Assembly: GCA_040367435.1 (NCBI GenBank)
Contig: BAABWY010000007.1
Span: forward strand, 124,001 to 188,000
Source: Hyphomicrobiales bacterium 4NK60-0047b
GTDB lineage: Bacteria; Pseudomonadota; Alphaproteobacteria; Rhizobiales; HXMU1428-3
Reading direction: 5' to 3'
DNA: 64,000 nucleotides
The notes under the pieces were generated by a model. The model had not been told where the DNA came from. It did not search any database and saw only the letters and a list, made by a program, of their open reading frames with translations. Shown here piece after piece: positions 38,161-45,761 of this stretch (positions are counted from its first letter, which is position 1; each line of letters begins with the position of its first letter). The translations under genes and the position numbers were made by a program.

Positions 38161-38700
38161 ATGGACATCGAAACACTTGTCAAGATAACATCTCGTGCCT
38201 GGTCGCTAAAAATACTGGCTCTCATGCATGAGGGGATGCCGGGAAGACAAGCGCCATTGCTCTCGGCAGCTCAGGCTAGTCGTACAGCCTTTGTTGCAAG
38301 CTTGCTTCATTTGTGCGATTTGGAGCTGTTGGAGAGAAACCCAGGTCATGGACATCCGTTGCGTCCCGAATATCGGCTAACTGCTAACGGAATACTGTGG
38401 GGAAAGATTGCTGCGGAGATAATTGACGCTGCCTCACACCCCGCAGATAATGTAATTTTGAGGAAAACTTGGACTGTTCCTGTTCTCGCAGTAACTCAGA
38501 GCCCTCGGTACTTCATGGAAATTAAATCTGAATTACAATCAGTAACGGATAGAGCCCTGTCACACTCTCTAAGCCTTCTTCATGAAAAAAACTGGCTTAT
38601 TCGTGATGTAGATATATCAAATCGACCTCCTCGACCAATATACCAAGCTACCAATATTGGCATTCAGATAAGTCGGACCATAGGATTGAATGCCCAATAA
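38161..38700 (+). CDS. HxlR-like regulator with two winged-helix domains
   Basis: 179 residues. Both halves have the HxlR pattern: residues about 10-85 (WSLKILALMHEGM, FVASLLHLCDLELLERNPG, YRLTANG) and about 100-175 (TWTVPVLAVT, FMEIKSELQSVTDRALSHSL, LHEKNWLIRD, YQATNIGIQI). It is thus an internal tandem of the fold. The conserved cysteine of some HxlR sensors is not evident at the N-terminus. Divergent from the VOC gene. Confidence 0.8.
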   Translation: MDIETLVKITSRAWSLKILALMHEGMPGRQAPLLSAAQASRTAFVASLLHLCDLELLERNPGHGHPLRPEYRLTANGILWGKIAAEIIDAASHPADNVILRKTWTVPVLAVTQSPRYFMEIKSELQSVTDRALSHSLSLLHEKNWLIRDVDISNRPPRPIYQATNIGIQISRTIGLNAQ

Positions 38701-38810
38701 ATAGATAGTTTTCCCTGTTCAGCTTGTAGAATTTTTGTTGTGAAGGTAAATATCCCTTCTGAGTCAAAAACCGAAATCCATCTCATCTCAATTGATTTGC
38801 CCGCATGTCT

Positions 38811-38958
38811 GTGTTTCAGTTGCCTCCCAGCAACTGCTCATTCTTATTTGCGCTCCAGGTTGCCCGCTAGCAACCGTTCATTCTTAGTCGCGCTTCAGAT
38901 TGCCCACTAGCAACCGTTCATTCTTAGTCGCGCTTCAGATTGCCCACTAGCAACCGCT
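38811..38958. repeat. Four S hairpins in near-tandem
   Basis: Inner arms GTTGC/GCAAC variants. The last two copies sit in 40-bp units (TTCATTCTTAGTCGCGCTTC then hairpin) that are identical, so part of the array arose by tandem duplication. Confidence 0.85.
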
Positions 38959-38960
38959 AC

Positions 38961-39533
38961 TTAAGCTTGGAAGCCGCCGTCTTTTAGAAATTTAAGTTCT
39001 TCGGGGGTGGATTGGCGGCTGAGAACTTCATTGCGATGGGGGAAGCGGGCAAATTTTTCAATGACATCTAAGTGGATTTGACCGAATTTTACGCCGTCTG
39101 GATCGTTTGCTTTTTCACATAGTTCAATGCAATAGCGCTGATCTTCTAATTTTTCTGAATGCATGAAGGGGAGATAAAGAAATCTCTTTAATGGCAATTG
39201 ATAACTTTGATCAAAGCCCTGCTCTATAATTTTTTGGGCTGCTTCTTTTGCCGCTTCATCAAAAGCGAAAGCTTTCGGGCTGTTTCTAAAAAGGTTTCTT
39301 GGGAATTGATCAAGTATTAGAATAAGAGCCAAGCAGTCATTTGCTTGCTCACTCCATTTGTCATATATGCCATTAAGAGCTTGTTCCGGGGCAGGGCCAA
39401 AAAGAGTTTTTACTTCCTCGTCGAAATCAGGGTCTGATATGAACCATTTTTCAGGGCCAGCTTTTTGCCAGAAGCCTATAACCGATGAGGCTTCTATTGA
39501 CTTTTCTTTAAAAGGGCCTTCTTCTGGATTCAT
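38961..39533 (-). CDS. DUF924 family protein
   Basis: 190 residues from ATG 39533, which follows the preceding gene's stop by 1 nt and has AAGGA 7 nt upstream. Family features: VIGFWQKAGPEKWFISDPDFDEEV, the LALILILDQFPRNLFRNSPKAFAFD motif, and PFMHSEKLEDQ. The fold is TPR-like and the role is unknown. Confidence 0.9.
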   Translation of the reverse strand: MNPEEGPFKEKSIEASSVIGFWQKAGPEKWFISDPDFDEEVKTLFGPAPEQALNGIYDKWSEQANDCLALILILDQFPRNLFRNSPKAFAFDEAAKEAAQKIIEQGFDQSYQLPLKRFLYLPFMHSEKLEDQRYCIELCEKANDPDGVKFGQIHLDVIEKFARFPHRNEVLSRQSTPEELKFLKDGGFQA

Positions 39534-39534
39534 A

Positions 39535-40653
39535 TTAAGATCCTTTTTTGACAACCTTTTTCTTAACCGTCTTTTTCTTAACTGGCTTCTTCTTAGCTAA
39601 TTTTTTAGTGGTCGTTTTTTTACTTTTTGCTTTTTGTAATTTTTTCTTCTTCTTTTTTCTATATTTGCGCTTCTTCTTGGGGCGATAATTACACACATAT
39701 TTGCGCATTTTTCCTGGTGCTGCGCTCACCGTTGACATTTCTTTTGGGCCAAAATTAAGCGGGAATAATGTCTTCCACCAATAGGTTTTAAACCCATGAT
39801 CCAGGAGACTTGTTGCTCTTTTCCTGCGAGCTGATGTTGATTTAGCACCGAGCACAACAGCGATTAACCGGCGGCCACCTCTTGTGGCACTTGCAACTAC
39901 GTTAAAACCAGAGTCACAAATGAAACCAGTTTTCATACCATCAGCGCCTTCATAAGTGCGCAATAAATCATTATGAGACCGCAAACGGCGTTTGCCCACC
40001 TTAACTGAACCAAGCGTAAAGAGGTGATTGTGTTCTGGAAAATCACGGATCAGTGCTTTGGCCAACATCGCCATATCTCTGGCGGTGGTCACTTGTTGTG
40101 GGTGTGGCAAACCGTGCGGGTTATAAAACTCTGTGTTTCTCATCCCCAAACGAGCAGCCGTTTTATTCATTTTTCTTATGAAGGCTTTTTCAGATCCACC
40201 GATTTTCTCAGCAATCATCACAGCAACATCGTTCGCCGATTTCACAATCAAAATTTCAATGGCAGCTTTGATCGGCATCGTTGCGCCTAAGGGTAAACCA
40301 ATTTTACTTGGCGGTTGCCTTCTCGAATTCTTAGAATTTACGATCCGAGAGTCCATTGTAATTTTTTTGGACTTCAAAGCCTCAAAAACTAAATAGGCCG
40401 TCATTAATTTTGTTAATGATGCGGGATGCCAGAGCTGATCAGGGTCCTCAGCATAAATGATTTGATCACTTTTATTGTCAAACACAATCGCTGGGCCGGC
40501 CAGAGCTTTATGAGAACTGAGGCCCGTGCATACCGTCAAAATGGTTGCCATAAAGACTGCACATAGGAATGCACATGCTTTTTTAAGGCGCATTCTTTTA
40601 AGACGCGGATGTCTCTGACAAAATCGTTGAGGCTTTAAACTGACTTTATGCAT
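39535..40653 (-). CDS. D-alanyl-D-alanine carboxypeptidase (PBP5/6-type) with a long lysine-rich tail
   Basis: Trims peptidoglycan pentapeptides in the periplasm. Active-site motifs: SxxK in PASLTKLM, SxN in SAND and KTG in GMKTGF. An N-terminal signal/anchor follows a very basic cytoplasmic stretch. I use ATG 40653 (GGAAGG upstream), giving 372 residues. The last 50 or so residues are almost only Lys, Arg, Thr and Val (RKKKKKKLQKAKSKK onwards), in place of the usual PBP5 C-terminal domain and amphipathic anchor; the tail might bind anionic wall or membrane components. Confidence 0.92.
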   Translation of the reverse strand: MHKVSLKPQRFCQRHPRLKRMRLKKACAFLCAVFMATILTVCTGLSSHKALAGPAIVFDNKSDQIIYAEDPDQLWHPASLTKLMTAYLVFEALKSKKITMDSRIVNSKNSRRQPPSKIGLPLGATMPIKAAIEILIVKSANDVAVMIAEKIGGSEKAFIRKMNKTAARLGMRNTEFYNPHGLPHPQQVTTARDMAMLAKALIRDFPEHNHLFTLGSVKVGKRRLRSHNDLLRTYEGADGMKTGFICDSGFNVVASATRGGRRLIAVVLGAKSTSARRKRATSLLDHGFKTYWWKTLFPLNFGPKEMSTVSAAPGKMRKYVCNYRPKKKRKYRKKKKKKLQKAKSKKTTTKKLAKKKPVKKKTVKKKVVKKGS

Positions 40654-40860
40654 GATACCTTCCACGTAAATGCATTCGATTTTGAGCCCAAAAGCCCAAA
40701 CTCTTTACATTTAACATTCCCCCTAAAAACACGCGGCTAACCCGGTTCAGCTATTCATCCAAACCAGTTTTAACGTGTGTCATTAACAAATGACCGTAAC
40801 ATATATCGAAACTGAGCCTATAATTTGAAGCCCGTTTTTCTGAGAAGTGGCGCTTCTTTT

Positions 40861-40925
40861 TACTAAGAAGCTGGTGCACTTCTCTACTAAGAAGCTGGTG
40901 CACTTCTCTACTAAGAAGCTGGTGC
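40861..40925. repeat. 24-bp tandem repeats duplicating the tRNA-Leu 3' end
   Basis: Units 40861-40884 and 40885-40908 are identical; the third (40909-40925) is partial and covers the last six bases of the tRNA (GCACCA on the minus strand). The tRNA trailer therefore contains two additional GCACCA copies. Confidence 0.9.
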
Positions 40926-41006
40926 CCCTGGCCTGACTCGAACAGGCACGCCCGTGAGGACAACAGATTTTGAATCTGTCGCGTCTACCAATTCCGCCAC
41001 AGGGGC
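40920..41006 (-). tRNA. tRNA-Leu(CAA)
   Basis: 87 nt including an encoded CCA. Acceptor arms GCCCCTG/CAGGGGC, discriminator A, D-loop GGCGGAATTGGTAGACG, anticodon loop TTCAAAA with anticodon CAA, a long variable arm (class II) and T-loop GTTCGAGTC. It decodes UUG. Confidence 0.97.
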
Positions 41007-41293
41007 TTCTCAGTATTGCAATATGTTCTGGTGCCGATCTTAGCTGAGGATGCAACCGCGTCAACACTGGAAGTACCAATTTAGAGGAGTATCCAGATAT
41101 TCAAAGAAGAATCTGGACAGGAAAATCAGAACAAGGGCCGATCTACAACAGATAAATAGAATATGCAAGTGATATTAGTTCCATTAATTGAAGATAAGAT
41201 CAGTTTTTGTTTTGAGAACTCTCAAGTTTGTCTCCAGTGCCATGCTCCATTGTTAAAAGAGGGAAATGAGAGGGCTTGAAACTTTGATACGAA
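41007..41293. other. Gap without a recognisable gene
   Basis: Between tRNA-Leu and the terminator of the PepSY-like gene. No open frame with a plausible start, no S or L repeat, and no obvious structure. Confidence 0.5.
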
Positions 41294-41327
41294 AAATGCC
41301 CCCCGTAAATCAATGCGAGGGGCATTT
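41294..41327. terminator. Bidirectional terminator downstream of the PepSY-like gene
   Basis: Arms AATGCCCC and GGGGCATT flanked by an A-run on one side and T residues on the other. It lies about 100 nt past the stop codon of the minus-strand gene at 41425. Confidence 0.75.
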
Positions 41328-41424
41328 TAATTCAGTTGTAGATTAACCAACCATTTTCTTTTCTTAGTTTTGCAATATCTCTAGATCGCTAAAAATATTC
41401 TTCCTAAGCCTTACACGGCTAATA

Positions 41425-41700
41425 TTACTCGGCTTTACGGCCTGTTTCTTTCAGGTTCTTATCTAGCTCAATGTCAAATTGTTTGCCACCTTCGCAGAAT
41501 ACATCGTCTAGTTCGTAGCCGTCATCTTCTTTTTCGATGTCTTTAGGGTCCATCTCACATTTCATTTCTTTAAGCTTAGCCATGATTTTTTCAACTGTGG
41601 CTTTATCAACTTTTTCATCATCATCCGCCAGCGCAACTGCTGGGCCAGCGAGGAAAAGCGCAACCAGAGTGATAGAGAGAGTCTTAATGATATTTTTCAT
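41425..41700 (-). CDS. Small periplasmic PepSY-like protein
   Basis: 91 residues. A Sec signal (MKNIIKTLSITLVALFLAG, cleavage after VALA) precedes an acidic mature domain with the PepSY-like succession KATVEKIMAKLKEMKCEMDP, DDGYELDDVFCEGGKQFDIELD. Two cysteines (in KMKCEM-like and VFCEG contexts) could form a disulphide. PepSY proteins often modulate proteases or bind metals; the role here is unknown. Upstream neighbour on the same strand is another secreted protein. Confidence 0.75.
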   Translation of the reverse strand: MKNIIKTLSITLVALFLAGPAVALADDDEKVDKATVEKIMAKLKEMKCEMDPKDIEKEDDGYELDDVFCEGGKQFDIELDKNLKETGRKAE

Positions 41701-41729
41701 ATTGAAGTTTCCTTTACTTTATGCAGTTT

Positions 41730-42188
41730 TTACTTAATGCGAATTTTGATTTGTTGCGTCTTTCCGGTTGTGCCGGGGATACGCAAAACGTAGTTACCTG
41801 GCTTAATTGCGATAAACGAAACTTCTGCTTCGCCAGCTGCATCGAATTCGATTGAGTCGATTGCCATTGGGCGAACTTCGATCTTGCTGATCACGATCTC
41901 GTTCATCCAGATTGCGCGGAAGAATTCCGCACCACTAACAGCCAATTCAGCCGATCCGTCGGCTGTGATTTGCATTTTGTAATAGGTACCTGATTCCAAG
42001 ACTACGTCTTTGCCAAGAGGTTTGCCTGAAGATAGCAACACTTGAATAGTTTCGCCGCGATTACAAGATGATAAAAGACCAGCAAAACCCAGCTTGTCGC
42101 AAATAGGTTTTGCAGAAACAGGACTGATTGAAGCTGGGGCAAAGAGGCCCAGCGCCACTATAAGACTCAATAATAACTTTGACTTCAT
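41730..42188 (-). CDS. Secreted hypothetical protein
   Basis: 152 residues from ATG 42188. Signal peptide MKSKLLLSLIVALGLFAP with likely cleavage after PVSA. The mature part begins KPICDKLGF and is beta-rich (YYKMQITADGSAELAVSGAEFF, GNYVLRIPGTTGKTQQIKIRI), which suggests an immunoglobulin- or cupredoxin-like fold without visible metal ligands. It is 30 bp upstream of the PepSY-like gene and probably co-transcribed. Confidence 0.7.
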   Translation of the reverse strand: MKSKLLLSLIVALGLFAPASISPVSAKPICDKLGFAGLLSSCNRGETIQVLLSSGKPLGKDVVLESGTYYKMQITADGSAELAVSGAEFFRAIWMNEIVISKIEVRPMAIDSIEFDAAGEAEVSFIAIKPGNYVLRIPGTTGKTQQIKIRIK

Positions 42189-42589
42189 TTCGGTAAACGT
42201 TCCTTTCCTCAATACTCTTAGTATTTTTTATTAACTCACCAGAAAAGCCTGAAAAAGACCTTACCTCATAAAAATGAGAAAAATATGAGATAGCTCGATA
42301 AAATCTGAGGATGCCTTGATAAAACTGAGAAAATTTTGAGCAATATGGACTGAACTACATTCCCGACTTCATAAACTTATACTAAAGTTAAGCTAGGAAT
42401 AGTTTAAGTGAGAATATCCGGTTTATTTTTCTGTAATTCCTATTGCTTATTTGATGGCGCTTCAGATGCATTTTCTTAATGCGCCTTCAGATTGCCCACT
42501 AGCAACTGCTTGATAAAAACTGTATACATCTTATCGGAAAGGGCTCTCACTATTTGGGCGCTCATTTTTTTGCTTTTACGAGGAAACTG
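42189..42589. other. Divergent intergenic region with degenerate S repeats
   Basis: Very AT-rich, with two imperfect direct repeats around CGATAAAATCTGAGG / TGATAAAACTGAGA (about 42295-42335). Two S copies lie at about 42460-42512, the first incomplete. It must hold promoters for the secreted-protein pair and for the DedA gene. Confidence 0.5.
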
Positions 42590-43171
42590 ATGCTGCGTCG
42601 TTTATATGATTGGGTCCTTCATCTTGCAGAGCATAAATATGCACCATCTGCGCTATTTGGTGTTTCTTTTGCTGAAAGTTCTTTTTTCCCACTTCCGCCC
42701 GATCTTATGCTTGTCCCTATGGTTTTGGCTGAACGGTTAAAAGCATGGCGATTTGCGCTAATCACTACAATAGGCTCTGTGCTTGGGGGTGTGCTTGGTT
42801 ATTATATTGGCGCGGCTTTGTTTGAAACTGTTGGTCAGCCAATTGTTGATTTTTACGGCCTCTCTCACAAAATGGATGTGTTTTTTGAGAATTATAAGAC
42901 CTATGGTGCCTTAATCGTCTTTGTTGCCGGCTTCACTCCCATACCTTATAAAGTTTTTACAATTGCGAGCGGCGTTGCTGGCATGAGCTTGCCCATTTTC
43001 ATTGGTGCTAGTTTGGTGTCTCGCGGCGCACGGTTCTTTATTGTGGCTGGACTTCTCTATTTCTTTGGAGAAACGATCAGAGCATTTATTGAAAAATACC
43101 TCGGCATACTTACATTTATCTTTGCTGTCATATTAGTAGCTGGATTTTTTGCCATAAAGTATCTGTTCTAA
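42590..43171 (+). CDS. DedA/YqaA-type membrane protein
   Basis: 193 residues, about five membrane segments. The start ATG 42590 has GAGG 6 nt upstream. The family signature is visible: FAESSFFPLPPDLMLVPMVL, GSVLGGVLGYYIGAALFE, and FVAGFTPIPYKVFTIASGVAGM. DedA proteins act in lipid carrier recycling and membrane homeostasis; the substrate is not given by the sequence. Same strand as dsbB, 61 bp ahead of it. Confidence 0.9.
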   Translation: MLRRLYDWVLHLAEHKYAPSALFGVSFAESSFFPLPPDLMLVPMVLAERLKAWRFALITTIGSVLGGVLGYYIGAALFETVGQPIVDFYGLSHKMDVFFENYKTYGALIVFVAGFTPIPYKVFTIASGVAGMSLPIFIGASLVSRGARFFIVAGLLYFFGETIRAFIEKYLGILTFIFAVILVAGFFAIKYLF

Positions 43172-43232
43172 GCACTAAACCTAATGTGGAATACCTTTCA
43201 ACCAGGACGCACAACAGAGACAAGATATAGCA

Positions 43233-43736
43233 ATGATTGATTTGACCAAAAAAGCTGAACTTCTGATGGGCCTGATGTTTATAGCCAGCCTTTCCTTAAT
43301 CCTTGCGGCTTTGGGCTTTCAATATATTGGAGACCTTGCCCCTTGCGACCTTTGCTATAAGCAACGCTGGGCTTATTACATAGCTATTGCGATCATTCCC
43401 GTTGCCCTTTTCTTTTATGGCCGTGAAATGCCGCAGATAAGCCGGATCATTCTCATTATTATGGCGCTTGTGTTTTTTGCCAATACTGCTCTTGGTATCT
43501 ATCACTCTGGTGTTGAGTGGAAATTGTGGGCTGGCCCTTCTGGATGCAGTGGAACAGGCACACTTGATGACACAATTAACCTCCTCAAGGAGCTTGAAAC
43601 TATAAAAATTGTTCCTTGCGATAAGGTTCAATGGAGCTTGTTGGGGATATCTATGGCTGGATATAGCGCTCTAGCTTCTCTTGGCCTCGGCCTCATTTCT
43701 CTATTCACTTCACTCAAAGCTTGTGACAAAAACTAA
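43233..43736 (+). CDS. dsbB: Disulfide bond formation protein B
   Basis: Inner-membrane quinone reductase that re-oxidises DsbA. Four membrane segments; first redox pair in APCDLCYKQRW, second pair in GPSGCSGTG and VPCDKVQW. At 167 residues it is normal. The downstream gap leads into a candidate structured RNA. Confidence 0.93.
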   Translation: MIDLTKKAELLMGLMFIASLSLILAALGFQYIGDLAPCDLCYKQRWAYYIAIAIIPVALFFYGREMPQISRIILIIMALVFFANTALGIYHSGVEWKLWAGPSGCSGTGTLDDTINLLKELETIKIVPCDKVQWSLLGISMAGYSALASLGLGLISLFTSLKACDKN

Positions 43737-43899
43737 TAACTTCAGCTACTTAACTCAATTCAATCTCAAAATCCTTCTTACCACTCATTGCTAGCACACA
43801 AATTTCTTGTGCCTTTTTGGCAACAAAAAAGTTAATTCATCTTAATCTTTTCATTTTTATTCCACATTGTCGCCCCTTTGCTACGGTTAATTGTAATCA

Positions 43900-44706
43900 T
43901 CAAACGGAGGCGAGAGAGTAAAGCGTACCTTCCTGATTGAGTAATGCGTAAAGTTAGTAATGCGTAAAATTGAGTACCGGTTGTTAGTAAAGAGTTCCGT
44001 TTAGTATTGAGTCCCATAGGTGTTGCGTAGGGTTGTTTCAGTACGGATTAGTAAAGAGTTAGGCCGGAGAGTATTGAGTACAGGAAATTTGCCTTCTAAA
44101 GAGCGGGTTGAATGGACCAAGTTAAAGTGAAGTGGATTTGAGTTATGGTACCGAATAAAAAAATCACATCATCCGATGCTCGTTTTTTTGGGACCTTGAC
44201 CGATCAACATAAAGATCAGACCACTCCACGGACCATTGTTGCACCCGCTCTTTCAGTTTCTAGAGCTGCCTCGCAGAAACACATTCGTCAATGTGTTCAA
44301 GCTAAGCGGTTTCGCAAGTCCCCCCTCACACCCAAACGAGGCGGCTGGCAAGCGAGGCAGTTCTTACAAAGTTTACGGTCGCGTATCAGACCATCACAAC
44401 GTTTGAAGATGAGCCATCCCCCAGCTCAAGAGGTGTTTGTATCTTGTCACCTCACTTCTTTAAGCGAAGCTAAGAAGATTTCTGACCAGAAAGTTTCGGG
44501 ATGGACCTCTTCAGACTTCATTAATTGAAAGCTGAAATCCATCTCAGTGGCAAGTGATTGCAGGTCCAGACCCCTGATAGATGCACAAACCCCAGTGTTG
44601 CGTAAATTGTGTGCCTATTTTCGACTAAGACCACTTGCCACCATTCTTTTTCTAAAAAGCCTCTTTAAAATTGATTTCCCCCGATCAGTTTTAAATGAGG
44701 CTTTTT
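43900..44706 (+). ncRNA. Candidate long structured RNA with strong intrinsic terminator
   Basis: No convincing protein gene lies between dsbB and 45148, but complementarity is dense on the plus strand. Stems read by eye: 44262-44274 with 44352-44364 (13 bp, one wobble); AACACATT/AATGTGTT with a 4-nt loop (44278-44297); GAGGTG/CACCTC (44430-44435, 44448-44453); CTTCTT/AAGAAG (44455-44476); GGGATGGA/TCCATCTC enclosing TTCAG/CTGAA (44498-44544); GTGGCAAGTG/CACTTGCCAC (44547-44556, 44632-44641). A long terminator hairpin ends it. The 5' part holds recurring AGTAATGCGT-like motifs. The 5' end is a guess. A 127-codon frame (44145-44528) overlaps but lacks a Shine-Dalgarno. Confidence 0.45.
44653..44706 (+). 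terminator. Long-stem intrinsic terminator
   Basis: AAAAAGCCTC pairs with GAGGCTTTTT, extended inward by TAAAA/TTTTA and TGAT/ATCA around a pyrimidine-rich loop, and it ends in a T-run. It marks the likely 3' end of the transcript covering 43.9-44.7 kb and can also act on the other strand. Confidence 0.75.
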
Positions 44707-44845
44707 CTTCTCACGGCTACTCAATGAGTTGAAGCTCAACGGCCTACATTTTAAAGGTGCTTTAGGTTGCCCACCTGCAACCCGCACTGTGCAGGGTTAC
44801 GATGGTGCTCCGTCATGTCCTGACGCCGAAAGGGCGTCACTCCTT
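44703..44845 (+). repeat. L element with S insertion
   Basis: Starts CTTCTCACGG directly after the terminator. An S hairpin (about 44750-44792, GGTTGC/GCAACC) interrupts the centre; fourth stem TGACGCC/GGCGTCA. Confidence 0.8.
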
Positions 44846-44857
44846 TTTTTGTTTTTA

Positions 44858-44966
44858 TTACTCACGGGCTATTCCGCTGTTTTCACAGCGGGCCCTCCGC
44901 TGGGCGGCACTAGGCGCCGGACGCCCATGGCGTCATGTCCTGACGCCGAAAGGGCGTCACTCCTTT
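44858..44966 (+). repeat. L element
   Basis: Stems CCGCTG/CAGCGG, an imperfect GGCAC/GCGCC second stem, GGACGCC/GGCGTC and TGACGCC/GGCGTCA, with CTCCTTTTTC end. Its fourth stem is identical to that of the preceding copy. Confidence 0.85.
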
Positions 44967-45147
44967 TTCTTAATGCTGGTTTTTATTTTTTGCTGCCACC
45001 TCATTAAAGCTCTGAGGTCAAACGAAAAATCGGTGTCAATTTACGAACAGCACTTAACTGAGGATAACTTTTTAAACTTGCACTTTTTAAACATATTTGG
45101 AGCTCAAGCTCTATCTAACGATAAGCTTGACAGAAGAGGAATAGAGT

Positions 45148-45372
45148 ATGTCACGTCCTGATTATGTTAATCCAATTGAATGGGAACTTGCTTTATCTAT
45201 GGCGCGGTCGATTTGCGCTGACGTATTTAGAAAAGGCGGAACCCCTAAAGACGCCTTGCGCACTTATGGCGTTCAACAAACACTGAGCCATCCTAACTGG
45301 CAATGTGCGATCGATATTATAGCCTATTCAAATTGTGCGTCTGGAAGCTCTAAAACTGCGAAGGCAGCTTAG
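45148..45372 (+). CDS. Small hypothetical protein
   Basis: 74 residues, soluble, start ATG 45148 with GAGG about 8 nt upstream, which makes it likelier than the other short frames here. The core WELALSMARSICADVFRKGGTPKDALRTYG is helical; two later cysteines are present. I recognise no family. It lies alone, flanked on both sides by L elements. Confidence 0.6.
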   Translation: MSRPDYVNPIEWELALSMARSICADVFRKGGTPKDALRTYGVQQTLSHPNWQCAIDIIAYSNCASGSSKTAKAA

Positions 45373-45381
45373 TTTTTTTTA

Positions 45382-45538
45382 TTTTTCTCTCGCGGGCAAT
45401 TGCTTTTTTAGTGGCGCTTTAGGTTGCCTACTAGCAACCGCGCTACTTCAGCAGTGGGCCCTCCGAGGGGCGGCGCTTGCGCCGGACGCCTATGGCGTCA
45501 TGTCTCTCAGTCCGAAATGGGCTGAGCTCCTTCTTCGT
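45382..45538 (+). repeat. L element with S insertion in its first stem
   Basis: CTCTCGCGGGC start; S hairpin at about 45403-45443 splits the arm GCT from AGC; stems GGCGC/GCGCC, GACGCC/GGCGTC and CAGTCC/GGGCTG follow; ends CTCCTTCTTCG. Confidence 0.85.
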
Positions 45539-45555
45539 ATAGTGAGATTGTGTTT

Positions 45556-45705
45556 TTTTCTCTCACGGCTATTGCTTTTTTAGTTGTGCTTTAGGTTGCC
45601 CATAACAATCGCGCTGCTTGAGCAGTGGGCCCTCCGAGGGGCGGAGTTTCTTTTCGATCAGCTTAGCTCCGTTCGGACTGATCTGGTGCGCCGCGGAGAC
45701 ACTCA
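45556..45705 (+). repeat. L element with both S and R insertions
   Basis: S hairpin at about 45575-45614 in the first stem, and a shortened T-led R element (GATCAGCTTAGCTCCGTTCG...ACTGATC) at about 45648-45686 in the second. The fourth stem is lost. Confidence 0.8.
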
Positions 45706-45761
45706 CCATTGCGCCATCTCCTACAGCACGAACTCATAAGATCTACATGAAACCACTGCAC

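Noticed and set aside
44145-44528. 127-codon open frame on the plus strand
   Set aside because: No Shine-Dalgarno, odd composition, and it overlaps several strong stems; it fits better as part of a structured RNA.
44729-45161. Open frames across the two L elements near 44.8 kb
   Set aside because: They merely read through repeat sequence; similar spurious peptides appear wherever L elements occur.
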